Positions 44,936 through 53,823 are shown, counted from the stretch's first letter. The stretch is 64,000 bases of DNA from CAYMCO01 sp964388955 (GCA_964388955.1 CAYMCO010000009.1:78204-142203), one strand, 5' to 3'. Program-made: numbers and translations. The notes: generated from the sequence alone by a model not told the origin.

Positions 44936-45212
44936 CACAGGCAACCCCAAGAAGGGATCGCGCGCAGCAGCCACCAGCAACCGCAAGGACGTGAAGCCGC
45001 TCAAGAACCGATGGGAAGAGAGCATTCCCTTTGCAATCGTGGAGGATGTGCAGGATGAGCTCCTCGTCTTCAAGCACTGCAGGGATCTCCACGATCTCAG
45101 AGAGTCGGCGGCGTGATGGTGAAGTCGACCAATTGCGGCCAAGGGTGGAAACCGACCCGACCCGGCCCTCAAACAAACACTGCGGACACACAGGTCCGCG
45201 GTACTCCCCCAA
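44850..45212 (-). pseudogene. Possible decayed gene in the separator
   Basis: The frame contains CPQCLFEGRVGSVSTLGRN and RRRLSEIVEIPAVLEDEELILHILHDCKGNALFPSVLERL, which looks coding, but it then loses coherence; the next frame continues with LVAAARDPFLGLPVPDGVAPDFMKAYPLDGR. A frameshifted remnant is plausible. No family is known. Confidence 0.3.
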
Positions 45213-45530
45213 GAATAGGTCGGCTTTGCATTTCGATGATGGGTCCCCTGGAAGAGCACACCCCCTCTATTGAGCTTACACCTCCCGGGAACTGGGGGCA
45301 ATATGCCGCCGGTCACGTTTCGAATGGTGGAACAAGTCACACAATAGCACCTGGTAGATTCATAGGTGCCCCATCCTTCAGGGCAGTTGTATCTGCGCTT
45401 AGGGGCCCCGGGAGTTATGCCGCCAGATCGTTCCCGCTCGAGCAGCTAGATTGTTCAACCCTGCCCGGTTTTCCCCGGCATCCCCGGCCCGTTGGAGGCG
45501 ATTGGTCAGACGGACTCAAGGGCCACGACA
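45155..45530 (-). repeat. ORF-less cassette-like unit, copy 2
   Basis: On the minus strand it opens near 45515 with GTCTGACCAATCGCC and an arm ACGGGCCGGGGATGC, and carries GAGCGGGAACGATCTGGCGG, CGTGACCGGCGGCATATTG and the hairpin CGCGGAC-CTGTGT-GTCCGCAG, as in copies 1 and 3. Confidence 0.6.
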
Positions 45531-45535
45531 GAGTA

Positions 45536-47257
45536 TCAAGTACCGAGAAACCGTTCAAGATCGGCCTGGAGCATTTCATATAGCAGTGACAAGACTGGGC
45601 TTGGCTGAAAGAAGAAACTAGCGGCACGATGGGAGGCCCGAATGGCCTCAAAGGATGATTTATCGATCAAGAGATCGGGGAACCTGGAGAAATACAGCCG
45701 CGTATTGTCATCTCCTGGATGCTTGATCACAACCAGGCATTTCGGCAACGATTGAGTTTGATTACACACATGAAATTCCCTCATTATTGGAGGGATCGGC
45801 CGATTAGGATGCTCAAGTGGCTCGTACTGATAGACTATCGCCACATTGGGGTCGAGATATGGGCTGCCGTGGAAGCCGAGACGATTCCCTGATACAAATG
45901 CCTCGTATTCTTTGATGATCTTCGAAAGGATATTCGTGACTGCGTCTATCTCTTGATCACGCATGTAGCCCTGCCAAATCCATGCTCCACCCTCTATGCC
46001 AGAGAAATCTGGAACAGGAAAGGTCCTCGTTATCTCTTCCACGCCCTTGAACGTGAGAAAATCTAGGGCGCTGAAGGCGGCGCGGAGCGGGAAGCTTCCT
46101 GATGTCATGGCAAATTGCATGGGCTCAGGCGGCGGCTCCAAGCTTCCAAGATCCAGATTTCCGAAGAAAAGAAGTATCTGGTCGAGGTTGATAGGCCCAC
46201 TGGCAGATGGTGCTCCTGTCTGATTCCAGAGTATCCTTGAGCAGATGTCTATCAAGTGTGTGTTCATTGCGAATTCGAGTTCGTCTATTTCGTATCTTAC
46301 GTGATGAGGCTCCATCCCAAGCAGCGAATAGTACCTGTCGATGAATCCGAACAGTGTATCTGACGATGCCAAACTGCTGAAGATTCGAAGGGCCCTTTTC
46401 TCCACCACCTCGTCTACTTTGTCCAGGGCGAACCTCCGGCCAGCTTGTACCGGGTCCCCTAGACTCTCTCGGGAGGCCCAAGCTCTGAGAAACACGTTTG
46501 TGCGGGATTGATCCTTGAAGGGCAATCCCGACAGCTTGCCGACAACTAACGGCGCTGGCTTTCCTCTGGGAATGCGGTATAGCTGATAGCCTACTAGGTC
46601 CGTGCCTGATTGAAATACGCTCACTCCCAATTTCCATGTGCCTGGGAAGAGCACCGTCTTGAATCCTGCCAACTCCCCGTCTAGCAAAGAGTTTAGAGCA
46701 TCGATATAACTCTGAAAGAGGGCGATGTCCTCTGCCGGCAACGAAGAGACTTCGATCTGTTCCTGAATTATCTCTTTCAAGTCTTCATACGTCGCCAGTC
46801 GCGCCTGATACTCCTGAGCTATATCAGTCCAGCGGGCGATGTAAAAGCCTCTTTCGTCGATTCGGTCAGTCTCCTGGGCAAACTGTATTCGGAAGGTCTT
46901 CTGGTCTGAACGATACTGTGGCATTGACATCGTAATATGCTTCCAAAAGGCTATCTCCGAAGCGGAGTCGACACAGACCAACAGTATTGGCAAGGTCGAG
47001 ATGTTCGAGTACTCAGCCAGCTTACGGGGGCAATCATAGAAGGCCTGACCCTCGGGAATACTCTTGAGTTGCACATCGAATTTGGCGACCGGGGTTTGGT
47101 CTTCGTCGACAATCTCGATGATCCCATCAACATTGGGGAACTTGTCCCTTGTCCTCATATCAACCTTGACATAATGCGAGTTGACCAATCCGAGTAGAAC
47201 ACCAAGCGATTCTTGCTCCTTCGAGTCGTGGCCAGGATATCGAGATGGAATATGCAT
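45536..47257 (-). CDS. DUF4365-like nuclease-domain protein
   Basis: The 573-residue protein starts MHIPSRYPGHDSKEQESLGVLLGLVNSHYVKVDMRTRDKFPNVDGIIEIVDEDQTPVAKFDVQLKSIPEG. The pattern D-G-I-I-E ... F-D-V-Q-L-K is a PD-(D/E)xK-like site, as in DUF4365 proteins. The long C-terminal part is unrecognised. GAGGGAGGG precedes the ATG. It stands alone between repeats and is a candidate defence effector with its own sensor region. Confidence 0.6.
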   Translation of the reverse strand: MHIPSRYPGHDSKEQESLGVLLGLVNSHYVKVDMRTRDKFPNVDGIIEIVDEDQTPVAKFDVQLKSIPEGQAFYDCPRKLAEYSNISTLPILLVCVDSASEIAFWKHITMSMPQYRSDQKTFRIQFAQETDRIDERGFYIARWTDIAQEYQARLATYEDLKEIIQEQIEVSSLPAEDIALFQSYIDALNSLLDGELAGFKTVLFPGTWKLGVSVFQSGTDLVGYQLYRIPRGKPAPLVVGKLSGLPFKDQSRTNVFLRAWASRESLGDPVQAGRRFALDKVDEVVEKRALRIFSSLASSDTLFGFIDRYYSLLGMEPHHVRYEIDELEFAMNTHLIDICSRILWNQTGAPSASGPINLDQILLFFGNLDLGSLEPPPEPMQFAMTSGSFPLRAAFSALDFLTFKGVEEITRTFPVPDFSGIEGGAWIWQGYMRDQEIDAVTNILSKIIKEYEAFVSGNRLGFHGSPYLDPNVAIVYQYEPLEHPNRPIPPIMREFHVCNQTQSLPKCLVVIKHPGDDNTRLYFSRFPDLLIDKSSFEAIRASHRAASFFFQPSPVLSLLYEMLQADLERFLGT

Positions 47258-47403
47258 TGGGATTTCCCTCCCTCTGAAACTCGTGGCCCATTTCCTGTGA
47301 GACTACGAACAGATGAGAAACGATCAAGAGGTCAGCGGACATGGATGGCGCCTTCTCGGGGCTCCTGAGAACCTCCATAAAACGATCTTACCCAGAGGTC
47401 GCC

Positions 47404-47438
47404 CCGCATCGCCGGTCCGATGTACGGAATGGTTAGGC
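47404..47438 (-). repeat. attC-like R''/L'' half site
   Basis: On the minus strand GCCTAAC (47438-47432) is followed by CATTCCGTACATCGGACC and GGCGATGCGGGGCGAC, closely matching the start of the site at 42000. The distal half is less clear; a CGCTGACCTCTTGATCGTT stretch near 47314-47335 aligns with the usual end. It follows the stop of the 47.46-kb gene by 25 bases. Confidence 0.6.
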
Positions 47439-47463
47439 GTTTCAGCAAAACAGTTCCGGCCAT

Positions 47464-47637
47464 TCAGCGATCGCCGGATGACTCACGCGGTGACCCTTCT
47501 TCTGGAGGCGGTGGGGGAGGCCTATAGCCTCGCTGGGAATCACCCTCGTCATCGGGCGGAGGCGGAGGTGGCCGATAGCCAGCATCCTCTTGCTCAGTTG
47601 TATCAGGCTCGATAGCGTGATGATCTTGATCCTGCAT
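47464..47637 (-). CDS. Tiny proline-rich repeat protein
   Basis: This 57-residue product is not apparent as a long frame. It contains two near-identical repeats: GYRPPPPPPDDEGDS and GYRPPPPPPEEGSP, in an acidic context. Its ATG lies one base after the stop of the membrane-protein gene, so the two are coupled. Proline-rich segments suggest a binding partner or an SH3/WW-like ligand; nothing else is known. Confidence 0.65.
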   Translation of the reverse strand: MQDQDHHAIEPDTTEQEDAGYRPPPPPPDDEGDSQRGYRPPPPPPEEGSPRESSGDR

Positions 47638-47638
47638 C

Positions 47639-48046
47639 TCAAGCTCCCAAATTTAGGTTGACGAAGATGATCATAAGGACTAGTCCAGCAACAAAGAGTA
47701 GCGCACCTGCCGGATTCAAAAGAGCTATTGCATAGTCGGAAAAACCCCCGCGATGTTCTTGATTGAGTTTTCCTTCATCCACCTGGTTGATTGTCTTGCG
47801 AAGAGCAAGATGACTGAAGTAGTAGGAAAACAATACGCAAAGCAGACTTCCAGCCCACGAACCCCAAGCCCAAATGAGGTTTTTGACCGATACCATCGCT
47901 TGAGGATCAACAATATCAGAGACAAACGCGAACGAGACTCCTATTGCCCCACCCGACAGAGCGAATACAGTCTTGTCGAAATCCTGCTGTGCATCCTTTT
48001 CCGCCAGGAGGAGATGATCACGATACTCTTGAGCTTGGTCTTTCAT
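47639..48046 (-). CDS. Small membrane protein, partner of the proline-rich protein
   Basis: The 135-residue protein has an N-terminal helix rich in charged residues (DQAQEYRDHLLLAEKDAQQDFDKTVFALSGGAIGVSFAFVSDIV) and about three membrane helices (about 29-46, 58-78, 110-130). The layout resembles small multi-helix membrane effectors such as SLATT or S-4TM proteins, but I cannot assign the family. Its ATG is preceded by AAGGAGAG. Confidence 0.6.
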   Translation of the reverse strand: MKDQAQEYRDHLLLAEKDAQQDFDKTVFALSGGAIGVSFAFVSDIVDPQAMVSVKNLIWAWGSWAGSLLCVLFSYYFSHLALRKTINQVDEGKLNQEHRGGFSDYAIALLNPAGALLFVAGLVLMIIFVNLNLGA

Positions 48047-48144
48047 CGGAATTCTCTCCTTGCCGCTCAGACGCCTTGACCGGCGCTTCTGCGGACATTC
48101 TTTCCCATATTCATTGCTGCGTGCAGCCGCGAGGAACCCTCTTC

Positions 48145-48285
48145 CTCGGCCCGAGCCCAGGGAAGCATGAGTCCGAATTGCTCAATAAGGGACGGGCCTT
48201 GCGGGGGGTGTTGCTAACGTCCGTTCAAAGGATATACCTTCACGAAATCGGTGGCAACCCGACGGAGGGGATATGTGAACGCTGT
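48145..48285. repeat. GAATTGCTCAAT element, copy 2
   Basis: Closest relative of copy 1. On the minus strand it would read VATDFVKVYPLNGR followed by a stop. Confidence 0.6.
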
Positions 48286-48550
48286 TTGGCCTGGGGGTGG
48301 GGAGGTTGTGGGCTGCGCGGAGGCAACCCAAATGGCGGTGCAAGCTGGGTATGGTCGGATGAGTCGCAAAGCATCAGGGCTTTCCGCCGCTTCAATCGTG
48401 CGGCCTACATTATGGTTGTCCAGTCCGCCGATAGAACATGCTTTGATCTGCGTTCGCGGTGCTGTGAGAGCCTTTTAGTAGTATCCCTTCGCGAAACACG
48501 AACGCTCGAGGATCCGTGGAGTGGGATTTACATATACTGTAAATCTGGTA
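48286..48550. other. Intergenic region upstream of higB
   Basis: I see no gene here. The higBA promoter follows. Confidence 0.4.
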
Positions 48551-48579
48551 TTGTGGAAATTGCCATTCTGTGCTAGACT
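48551..48579 (+). promoter_or_regulatory. Promoter of higBA
   Basis: TTGTGG (48551-48556) and TAGACT (48574-48579) are 17 bp apart, directly before ATG 48582. The mRNA is probably leaderless, and a HigA operator may overlap this stretch. Confidence 0.65.
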
Positions 48580-48581
48580 CT

Positions 48582-48884
48582 ATGCAGATGGAATTCGAGT
48601 TCAATGATCCCGACCTTGAAGAGGTCTACTACGATGCTTCAGCGACCCTAGGCCATGGGCCTGCGGTAGATAAGGGATTCAGGAAGGCGATGGGCTTTAT
48701 TGCCAGTGCATATGACGAACTAGACTTGAGGAGGATGAAAGGACTGCACTATCACAAATTGAAAGGAGACCGGAGCCATCAGCACGGCATCGACATCACA
48801 GATCAATGGCGCATCATCGCTGAGCGAATCGAAGAGAAGGGAAGCACCAGTCTGCTGATTGTTTCAGTCGAGGACTACCACTAA
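48582..48884 (+). CDS. higB: HigB-type mRNA interferase toxin
   Basis: The 100-residue protein matches HigB/RelE-family toxins: FRKAMGFIASAYDELDLRRMKGLHYHKLKGDRSHQHGIDITDQWRIIAERIE, with the KLKGDR..QHxIxxxxQWRIxxxx motif of ribosome-dependent mRNA cleavage. It is the first gene on the + strand in an otherwise minus-strand island. The end overlaps an in-frame ATG of the next gene. ATG 48588 is an alternative start. Confidence 0.88.
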   Translation: MQMEFEFNDPDLEEVYYDASATLGHGPAVDKGFRKAMGFIASAYDELDLRRMKGLHYHKLKGDRSHQHGIDITDQWRIIAERIEEKGSTSLLIVSVEDYH

Positions 48885-48898
48885 TGACGGAGGAACAG

Positions 48899-50032
48899 AT
48901 GGCAACGCGAAGGCCAGCTGAGGTTTTTCACCCAGGTGAATACCTGCGAGATGAGCTCGAGGAGCGCGACTGGTCGCAAGTAGAGTTTGCCGAAATCATC
49001 GAGCGGGACACGCGGCTCGTGAATGAGATTATCAATGGCAAGAGGGGTATCAGCCCGGATACGGCCAGGGCCATTGGTGCTGCCTTGGGCACTAGCGCAG
49101 AGGTTTGGATGAACTTGGACAGTGCGTACAACCTCTGGAAATCAGATGCAGACGTGTCGAAGATCGAGCTCAGGGCCAAGATGGCCTCGATCTATCCCGT
49201 CAGGGATATGACTTTGCGGAATTGGCTCGTGCATTCTGAGGACGCTGGAGTCATTCAGAGCCAACTACTCAGATTCTTCGAAGTGGATTCATTGGACCAG
49301 ACCCCGCGATATGCCCGCGGGGCAGTCGCGCGGAGATCAGACTATGAAGACGAGAGGATGAATCCCATTCAAATTGCTTGGCTCTATAGAGTCAAGCATA
49401 TTGCCGACGGCATGCTCGTTCCGGAACACTCCCGAGCCAAGTTGAGAGAAGTCTTGGAGCAGTTGAGAGACTTCCGGGAAAGTCCCGAAGAGATCAGGCG
49501 CATTCCGCCGCTTTTGGAGGAGAGTGGCGTACGGTTCGTAATTGTGGAGCCTTTGCCTTCTTCAAAAATCGATGGGGTGTGCTTTTGGATCGGCGGCTCA
49601 CCAGTAATCGGGATGACGCTACGACATAACCGAATAGACAATTTCTGGTTCGTCCTCCGCCATGAGATTGAGCATGCCCTAAACGGGGATGGGAAGGACG
49701 AGGCTATCGTTGACTCCAACATGACGGAATCCATAAATGACACAACTCTCCCTGAGCAAGAGAGACGGGCGAATGCTGCCGCTGGTGAGTTTTGTACCCC
49801 GCAGGATCAGCTCGACAATTTCATCGCCAGAAAGGGAGAATATATCTCGAAGAAGGACCTTCTGAGCTTCGCAATGAGACTGAGAATCCACCCGGGAATT
49901 GTCGCAGGACAAGTGAGGAATAGAACGGGGCGGTGGAATCTGTTCAACTCCATGAATGCCACTGTCAGGGAATACATTGCGCCGGTGGCAATGACAGACG
50001 GATATGGGTACTTCCTGCCGGTAGAGTTCTAG
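48899..50032 (+). CDS. higA: HigA antitoxin fused to ImmA/IrrE metallopeptidase
   Basis: The 377-residue protein has an XRE helix-turn-helix (FHPGEYLRDELEERDWSQVEFAEIIERDTRLVNEIINGKRGISPDTARAIGAALGTSAEVW, about 10-70) and a C-terminal ImmA/IrrE-like domain with WFVLRHEIEHALNGDG (HExxH, about 265-280). The start at 48899 follows CGGAGG by five bases; ATG 48884 overlaps the higB stop. It should bind and neutralise HigB and repress the promoter; the peptidase could cleave it under stress. Confidence 0.88.
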   Translation: MATRRPAEVFHPGEYLRDELEERDWSQVEFAEIIERDTRLVNEIINGKRGISPDTARAIGAALGTSAEVWMNLDSAYNLWKSDADVSKIELRAKMASIYPVRDMTLRNWLVHSEDAGVIQSQLLRFFEVDSLDQTPRYARGAVARRSDYEDERMNPIQIAWLYRVKHIADGMLVPEHSRAKLREVLEQLRDFRESPEEIRRIPPLLEESGVRFVIVEPLPSSKIDGVCFWIGGSPVIGMTLRHNRIDNFWFVLRHEIEHALNGDGKDEAIVDSNMTESINDTTLPEQERRANAAAGEFCTPQDQLDNFIARKGEYISKKDLLSFAMRLRIHPGIVAGQVRNRTGRWNLFNSMNATVREYIAPVAMTDGYGYFLPVEF

Positions 50033-50048
50033 ATCTGCGAGGTAGAAG

Positions 50049-50741
50049 ATGCTCACCAAGAAGCAGCAGTTGCAGAGAATCGTGGAAGAATATCGTAGGG
50101 AAGGCAACCAATGGCCAGCCGCAATGGCCGACGTGGCAGACTGGGCGGTAAGGACGAAGAGATACGATCTTACCGCTCCCCGACCGAAGAAGCTCGTAGC
50201 AAGAGAGCTGGCTCAGGCAATGAGGGAGGAATATATCACTGACGAGAAGGGACGCAGAGTTCGTGCAAAACACCCCGCGAGGGCTTGGCGGAACGGGCGG
50301 CAACTGATGCTTTGGGACGACATTCGTACAGCACCCCGCGACCACATGGAGGAGGCATTTCGGCTGAGAAGGCGGCGTATTGCGGCCGAATGCAAACAGG
50401 TCAAGACCGATGTAGACAGCTATAATGGTGCCCACCCCCATGAGCGGCCAACCCAAATGCCCCTGGATTTCACCTACGATGTTGAGGAGATGGAGTTGGC
50501 CGATAAGGTTAGTGGCCTGTCTCCGAAGGTATCTTCACGGCGGCGGGAGCAATTCAGTGCTGCCTGGCTGCAGGGTGGACACGTTGGCGTTCGATCCTCT
50601 TTATCGCCAACCGATCTCGGTCGGTATGGGCGGAGCGATCATGCCCGCTCAGGGCGTGGCAGGAGTTCCTCGCGTGTGGAAGCCATGTCGGAAACTGAAA
50701 TTCAAGTGTCGGATCGCACCACGATTCCTGATCGCGGGTGA
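50049..50741 (+). CDS. Third gene of the HigBA operon, unknown
   Basis: The 230-residue protein starts MLTKKQQLQRIVEEYRREGNQWPAAMADVADWAVRTKRYD and has AMREEYITDEKGRRVRAKHPA and WDDIRTAPRDHMEEAFRLRRRRIAAECKQVKTDVDSYN, which I have seen as a recurring companion of XRE-ImmA genes. The last 65 residues are Arg/Ser-rich and look unrelated. It lies 16 bases after higA with GAGGT before the ATG. Confidence 0.65.
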   Translation: MLTKKQQLQRIVEEYRREGNQWPAAMADVADWAVRTKRYDLTAPRPKKLVARELAQAMREEYITDEKGRRVRAKHPARAWRNGRQLMLWDDIRTAPRDHMEEAFRLRRRRIAAECKQVKTDVDSYNGAHPHERPTQMPLDFTYDVEEMELADKVSGLSPKVSSRRREQFSAAWLQGGHVGVRSSLSPTDLGRYGRSDHARSGRGRSSSRVEAMSETEIQVSDRTTIPDRG

Positions 50742-50792
50742 GGTGCTTCACTGAGATTCTAGACTGCGGACTTCCCCAGATCGTGTAGACCA

Positions 50793-51380
50793 CTACATCG
50801 CATGAACGCGTGCGATTCGTCGCTCGACATCGCCATCAAGGCCGCTTGAGGAACCCTCCTTCAGGTCCCTGGTGACAGTAATCTCGATGATCTCCGGCAG
50901 GCCAAGGATGCGCGCGCTTTTGGGCCCTTTCGGATCTCTGCCACCCTGGGCCATGGCACACAGCGTTCTAGCAGGAATGCCGCTGCGCTCGTCCCTGGCA
51001 GCGATCTCGCGCCATGATAACCGGCGCGTATCATGCAGCTCCAAGAGCCGCGGCTGAACGATGTCCAGCGATTGGACACCCCGTGCCGCGCGCGTTTGTC
51101 GGTCGTCTGATGCCATACCGAATGCCATTTGCTCATGTTTCATTAATGCAGCTTTATCTGCGATCTCGCCACTTCTTTCCGGCGAATGGTCGCGGCACAC
51201 TTCCGCACCAATCCAGCTCCTCCATCGCCACCATGTCCCTGGCCGAGTGGGGGGAGCGCAGGAATAGCCGCTGGGCCGGCTGCAGCGGACACCGATCGGG
51301 GATCCGCATGTGGGGCATGCGACCTTGAGCGCCGGATCCCGCTCCCATTCCCGGCCGCAGCGCAGGCATCGGACGCTCAT
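50793..51380 (-). CDS. Zinc-ribbon protein
   Basis: The 195-residue protein starts MSVRCLRCGREWERDPALKVACPTCGSPIGVRCSRPSGY, a zinc ribbon (CxxC...CPTC) like those in phage and mobile-element proteins. After about residue 60 the sequence becomes less familiar, though DTRRLSWREIAARDERSGIPARTLCAMAQGG could be a small DNA-binding region. A frameshift after the ribbon is possible because another frame also looks coding there. Confidence 0.55.
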   Translation of the reverse strand: MSVRCLRCGREWERDPALKVACPTCGSPIGVRCSRPSGYSCAPPTRPGTWWRWRSWIGAEVCRDHSPERSGEIADKAALMKHEQMAFGMASDDRQTRAARGVQSLDIVQPRLLELHDTRRLSWREIAARDERSGIPARTLCAMAQGGRDPKGPKSARILGLPEIIEITVTRDLKEGSSSGLDGDVERRIARVHAM

Positions 51381-52258
51381 GGGGGGAAGTGCCTCGATGG
51401 GGGAGCGACCGGCAACTGCTCGGGAGTTCTCACGCTTAATGGATCGGCCTGGATTCTCACTTTCGGGGCGTTGCGAGCCCGGGGCACCGCCTCAGGCCAT
51501 TAGCTCATTAACCCCAACCCGCTTCACTGGAAACACTGCGGACACACAGGTCCGCAGGGCTCCCCCAAGAAACGGTTGGCTTTGCATTTCGATGATGGGT
51601 CCTTTAGAGGAGCACACCGCCTCTGTGTGCAGCCTGCAACCTCCGGGGCTACGGCACAATATGCCGCCGGTCACGTTTCGAATGGTGGAACCAGTCACAC
51701 ACCGGCTCTCGACGAATCCATCCCTGCCGGCTCAATTCGGGCAGTTGTACAAGCCCTCCTATGCCCTGTGAGTCTTACCGTCGCTGCCGGGTCGATCCCG
51801 CTCAAGCACCAAGGTTGTTCAGCCCCGCCCGTTTTCGCCCCGCACCGTCCGTCCTGCATCTTCTTGGCAGCACCCCCGGTCCGTCGCGCAGCATCCTGTA
51901 ACGGCTGTCGAAGATCCCGCGCAGTCTCCGGGGCAGCGAGAGTCTGTGTGAAAAGCCCGCGAGGGGATTAGCAGTGGGGCGAAAGCCTGGAATAGCGCAG
52001 CCTGAGCAGCCCTGGGTCCGCAAATTGGCGTTATCCTCATCATCTCGATAGATGCTATCGCATCGACTTCGAAGAGGAGCGACTTTTCACACAGTGTGGC
52101 GACTGGTTGGGCGGCCGGGAATGCCACCCCTCTCTTCTCGCCCGTGTGTTCGAAAACCCGTGATGCATCTTCCCGTCAGGGTCGCGGGAGCCTCCGGACG
52201 GGGGTCCAGGCGTCGCTGTCGTCGACCGGCACGTTCTGGCGACAAAGTCGGAGGGGGC
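51381..52258. other. Long repeat-filled separator
   Basis: About 880 bases without a gene, containing the third ORF-less unit and, at about 51925-51965, the GGGATCTTCGACAGC module. Confidence 0.55.
51490..51950 (-). repeat. ORF-less cassette-like unit, copy 3
   Basis: It carries, on the minus strand, GCTGCCCCGGAGACTGCG, an arm ACGGACCGGGGGTGC, GGACGGACGGTGCGGGGCG, GAGCGGGATCGACC, CGTGACCGGCGGCATATTG and a perfect hairpin CTGCGGAC-CTGTGT-GTCCGCAG. It is the most complete copy of the unit. Confidence 0.65.
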
Positions 52259-53623
52259 TCAACCACCGCCCGCTTCGACGGCGTCGAAGCTTTGCGGGCC
52301 CACGAATTCCTCCACCGGCCATACGTCGATTGGCTGGGTAGTGGCGTCCATCCGGCCGGAGGGATCCAGGGTGACGAACATCAGCACCGACGGATCGCGG
52401 GTGAGCAGCAGCAGGTGCGTTGGGTCGAGCCATTGGATGGCAGTGGTTCCGCCCCGAGAAACCGGAGAACTGCAGATCTCGCTGTCCTGGGTGGCACCGG
52501 GGCAGAGCTCCGCCAACTCCCCGGTGAATGCCCGGCCGTCGGGCGACCAGTGAAGGCTCGCGTACCCGGGTTCGAGTTTCCGCGGAATCGCCAGCGGCCC
52601 CGCCCCCTCACCCAGCGGAGTGATGAACCATCCCGCTATCTCCGGAGGGACTTCGTCTGTGTATTGGATGTAGGCGGCGAACCGCCCGTCGGGAGAGAAG
52701 GTGACGGAGCCGGGATGACTGCGACTGACGGAGGCGAGTTGGTCAGGTGCGGAGCCGCCGGCGGGGACTCGCGTGATCGCGAAGTCGATGCCGGCCGCAG
52801 GATCTTCCCCAAGCGGCTCCGTCATGACGAAGGCCTGCGAGTCCTCGGTCCACACCCCGACAGGGAATAGCGGACCGGGCACACCCACCGGGGCATAGGC
52901 CAAGACATCCGGTCGTAGGTTGCTCCCGTCGGCATCGATGAAGGCCAGGGCTGTCGGCGATAGTAGGGCGACCTGCCGGCCATCCGGGGAGACGACAAAA
53001 CGCAGGGCACCCTCGGCCTTCACCAAGACCTCCCGTGTTCCTTCGTTCGCATCCACGGAATACAATCCGCGCGGGATGGCATGCGACTCCCCCTCGGCCA
53101 TAACCAGGTAGGTCCATCCGTCATACAGCAGGCGATGAGTCCCCGGTATCCAGGTCATCTCAGGAATGTTGGACGAATCCCTCTCAGATGCGCCGAGAAG
53201 CTCGCGCAGCGTGTCGGCCGAGACGAGCTCGCGTGGATTCTCGCCGCTCAGATCGACGGTCCACAAGGCGGATTGCTCACGCCATTCTGCGTCGCCTGTC
53301 TGCACGATCGAACGACGCAGGAAGGCCACCAACTGGCCGTCGGCGCTCAGCTCGACTCGGATGACGTCTCCGGAATCGAAGATCTTCCGGCTCTCGCCGG
53401 TGACGTCGTCCCAGACCATGATATCCCCATCCTTGGTGTATACGACTGTCGTTCCTGTTGCGGCGCTCGTGGAAGGGGGTTGTGCCGAAGGAAGTGGGGA
53501 CTCGGTCGGGGGTGCAGGCGGAGCCGTTGCCTGCAGACTGCAAGCCGATCCAAGGGCGGCGAGAAGGATCAGGCCACAGGGGAAACTAGCACGAAGTGCC
53601 GGACGTACCTTCGATATGGTCAT
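52259..53623 (-). CDS. TolB/WD40-like lipoprotein
   Basis: The 454-residue protein starts at ATG 53623 and has a lipoprotein signal (LILLAALGSACSLQ; Cys about 27), a Pro/Thr/Ser-rich spacer, and beta-propeller repeats typical of TolB: KDGDIMVWDDVTGES, LSADGQLVAFLRR, VSPDGRQVALLSP, FSPDGRFAAYIQY and LHWSPDGRAFTGEL. It is exported and membrane-anchored. The function is unknown; similar proteins in Chloroflexota are numerous. An open frame continues upstream but lacks coding features. Confidence 0.75.
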   Translation of the reverse strand: MTISKVRPALRASFPCGLILLAALGSACSLQATAPPAPPTESPLPSAQPPSTSAATGTTVVYTKDGDIMVWDDVTGESRKIFDSGDVIRVELSADGQLVAFLRRSIVQTGDAEWREQSALWTVDLSGENPRELVSADTLRELLGASERDSSNIPEMTWIPGTHRLLYDGWTYLVMAEGESHAIPRGLYSVDANEGTREVLVKAEGALRFVVSPDGRQVALLSPTALAFIDADGSNLRPDVLAYAPVGVPGPLFPVGVWTEDSQAFVMTEPLGEDPAAGIDFAITRVPAGGSAPDQLASVSRSHPGSVTFSPDGRFAAYIQYTDEVPPEIAGWFITPLGEGAGPLAIPRKLEPGYASLHWSPDGRAFTGELAELCPGATQDSEICSSPVSRGGTTAIQWLDPTHLLLLTRDPSVLMFVTLDPSGRMDATTQPIDVWPVEEFVGPQSFDAVEAGGG

Positions 53624-53816
53624 AGCGATGTTCCTCGCGCGCTTCCCGGATTGGGGCCGCAGCCGACAGCGGCAGCCTCTGCGCTCGCGTACCACGAGCA
53701 GCGCATGATGCCCCGCGCCGAATCTCGCGCTATCCGGGGCACACATCCTCCTTGTCTTGATAATTACCGTCCCGCCACCTTCGAAAGACGGAGACCTTTC
53801 AAACAGTCCGGCGAAT

Positions 53817-53823
53817 CGTTGGG
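53817..53823 (-). repeat. R''-like box (GCCCAAC) after the serine hydrolase gene
   Basis: On the minus strand GCCCAAC lies 14 bases after the stop of the beta-lactamase-fold gene and is followed by GATTCGCCGGACTG, an L''-like stretch. It fits the cassette layout, but the rest of the site is degenerate. Confidence 0.5.

Larger units (their letters stand above)
44729..45535. other. Long repeat-filled separator
   Basis: About 800 bases between the HExxH gene and the DUF4365-like gene. It holds the second ORF-less unit (45155-45530), a copy of the GAATTGCTCAAT element (44810-44935) and a doubtful 120-codon frame between them. Confidence 0.55.

Noticed and set aside
44850..45212. Confident protein gene in the 44.7-45.5-kb separator
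   Set aside because: Coding character switches frame and overlaps repeat modules; kept only as a low-confidence remnant.
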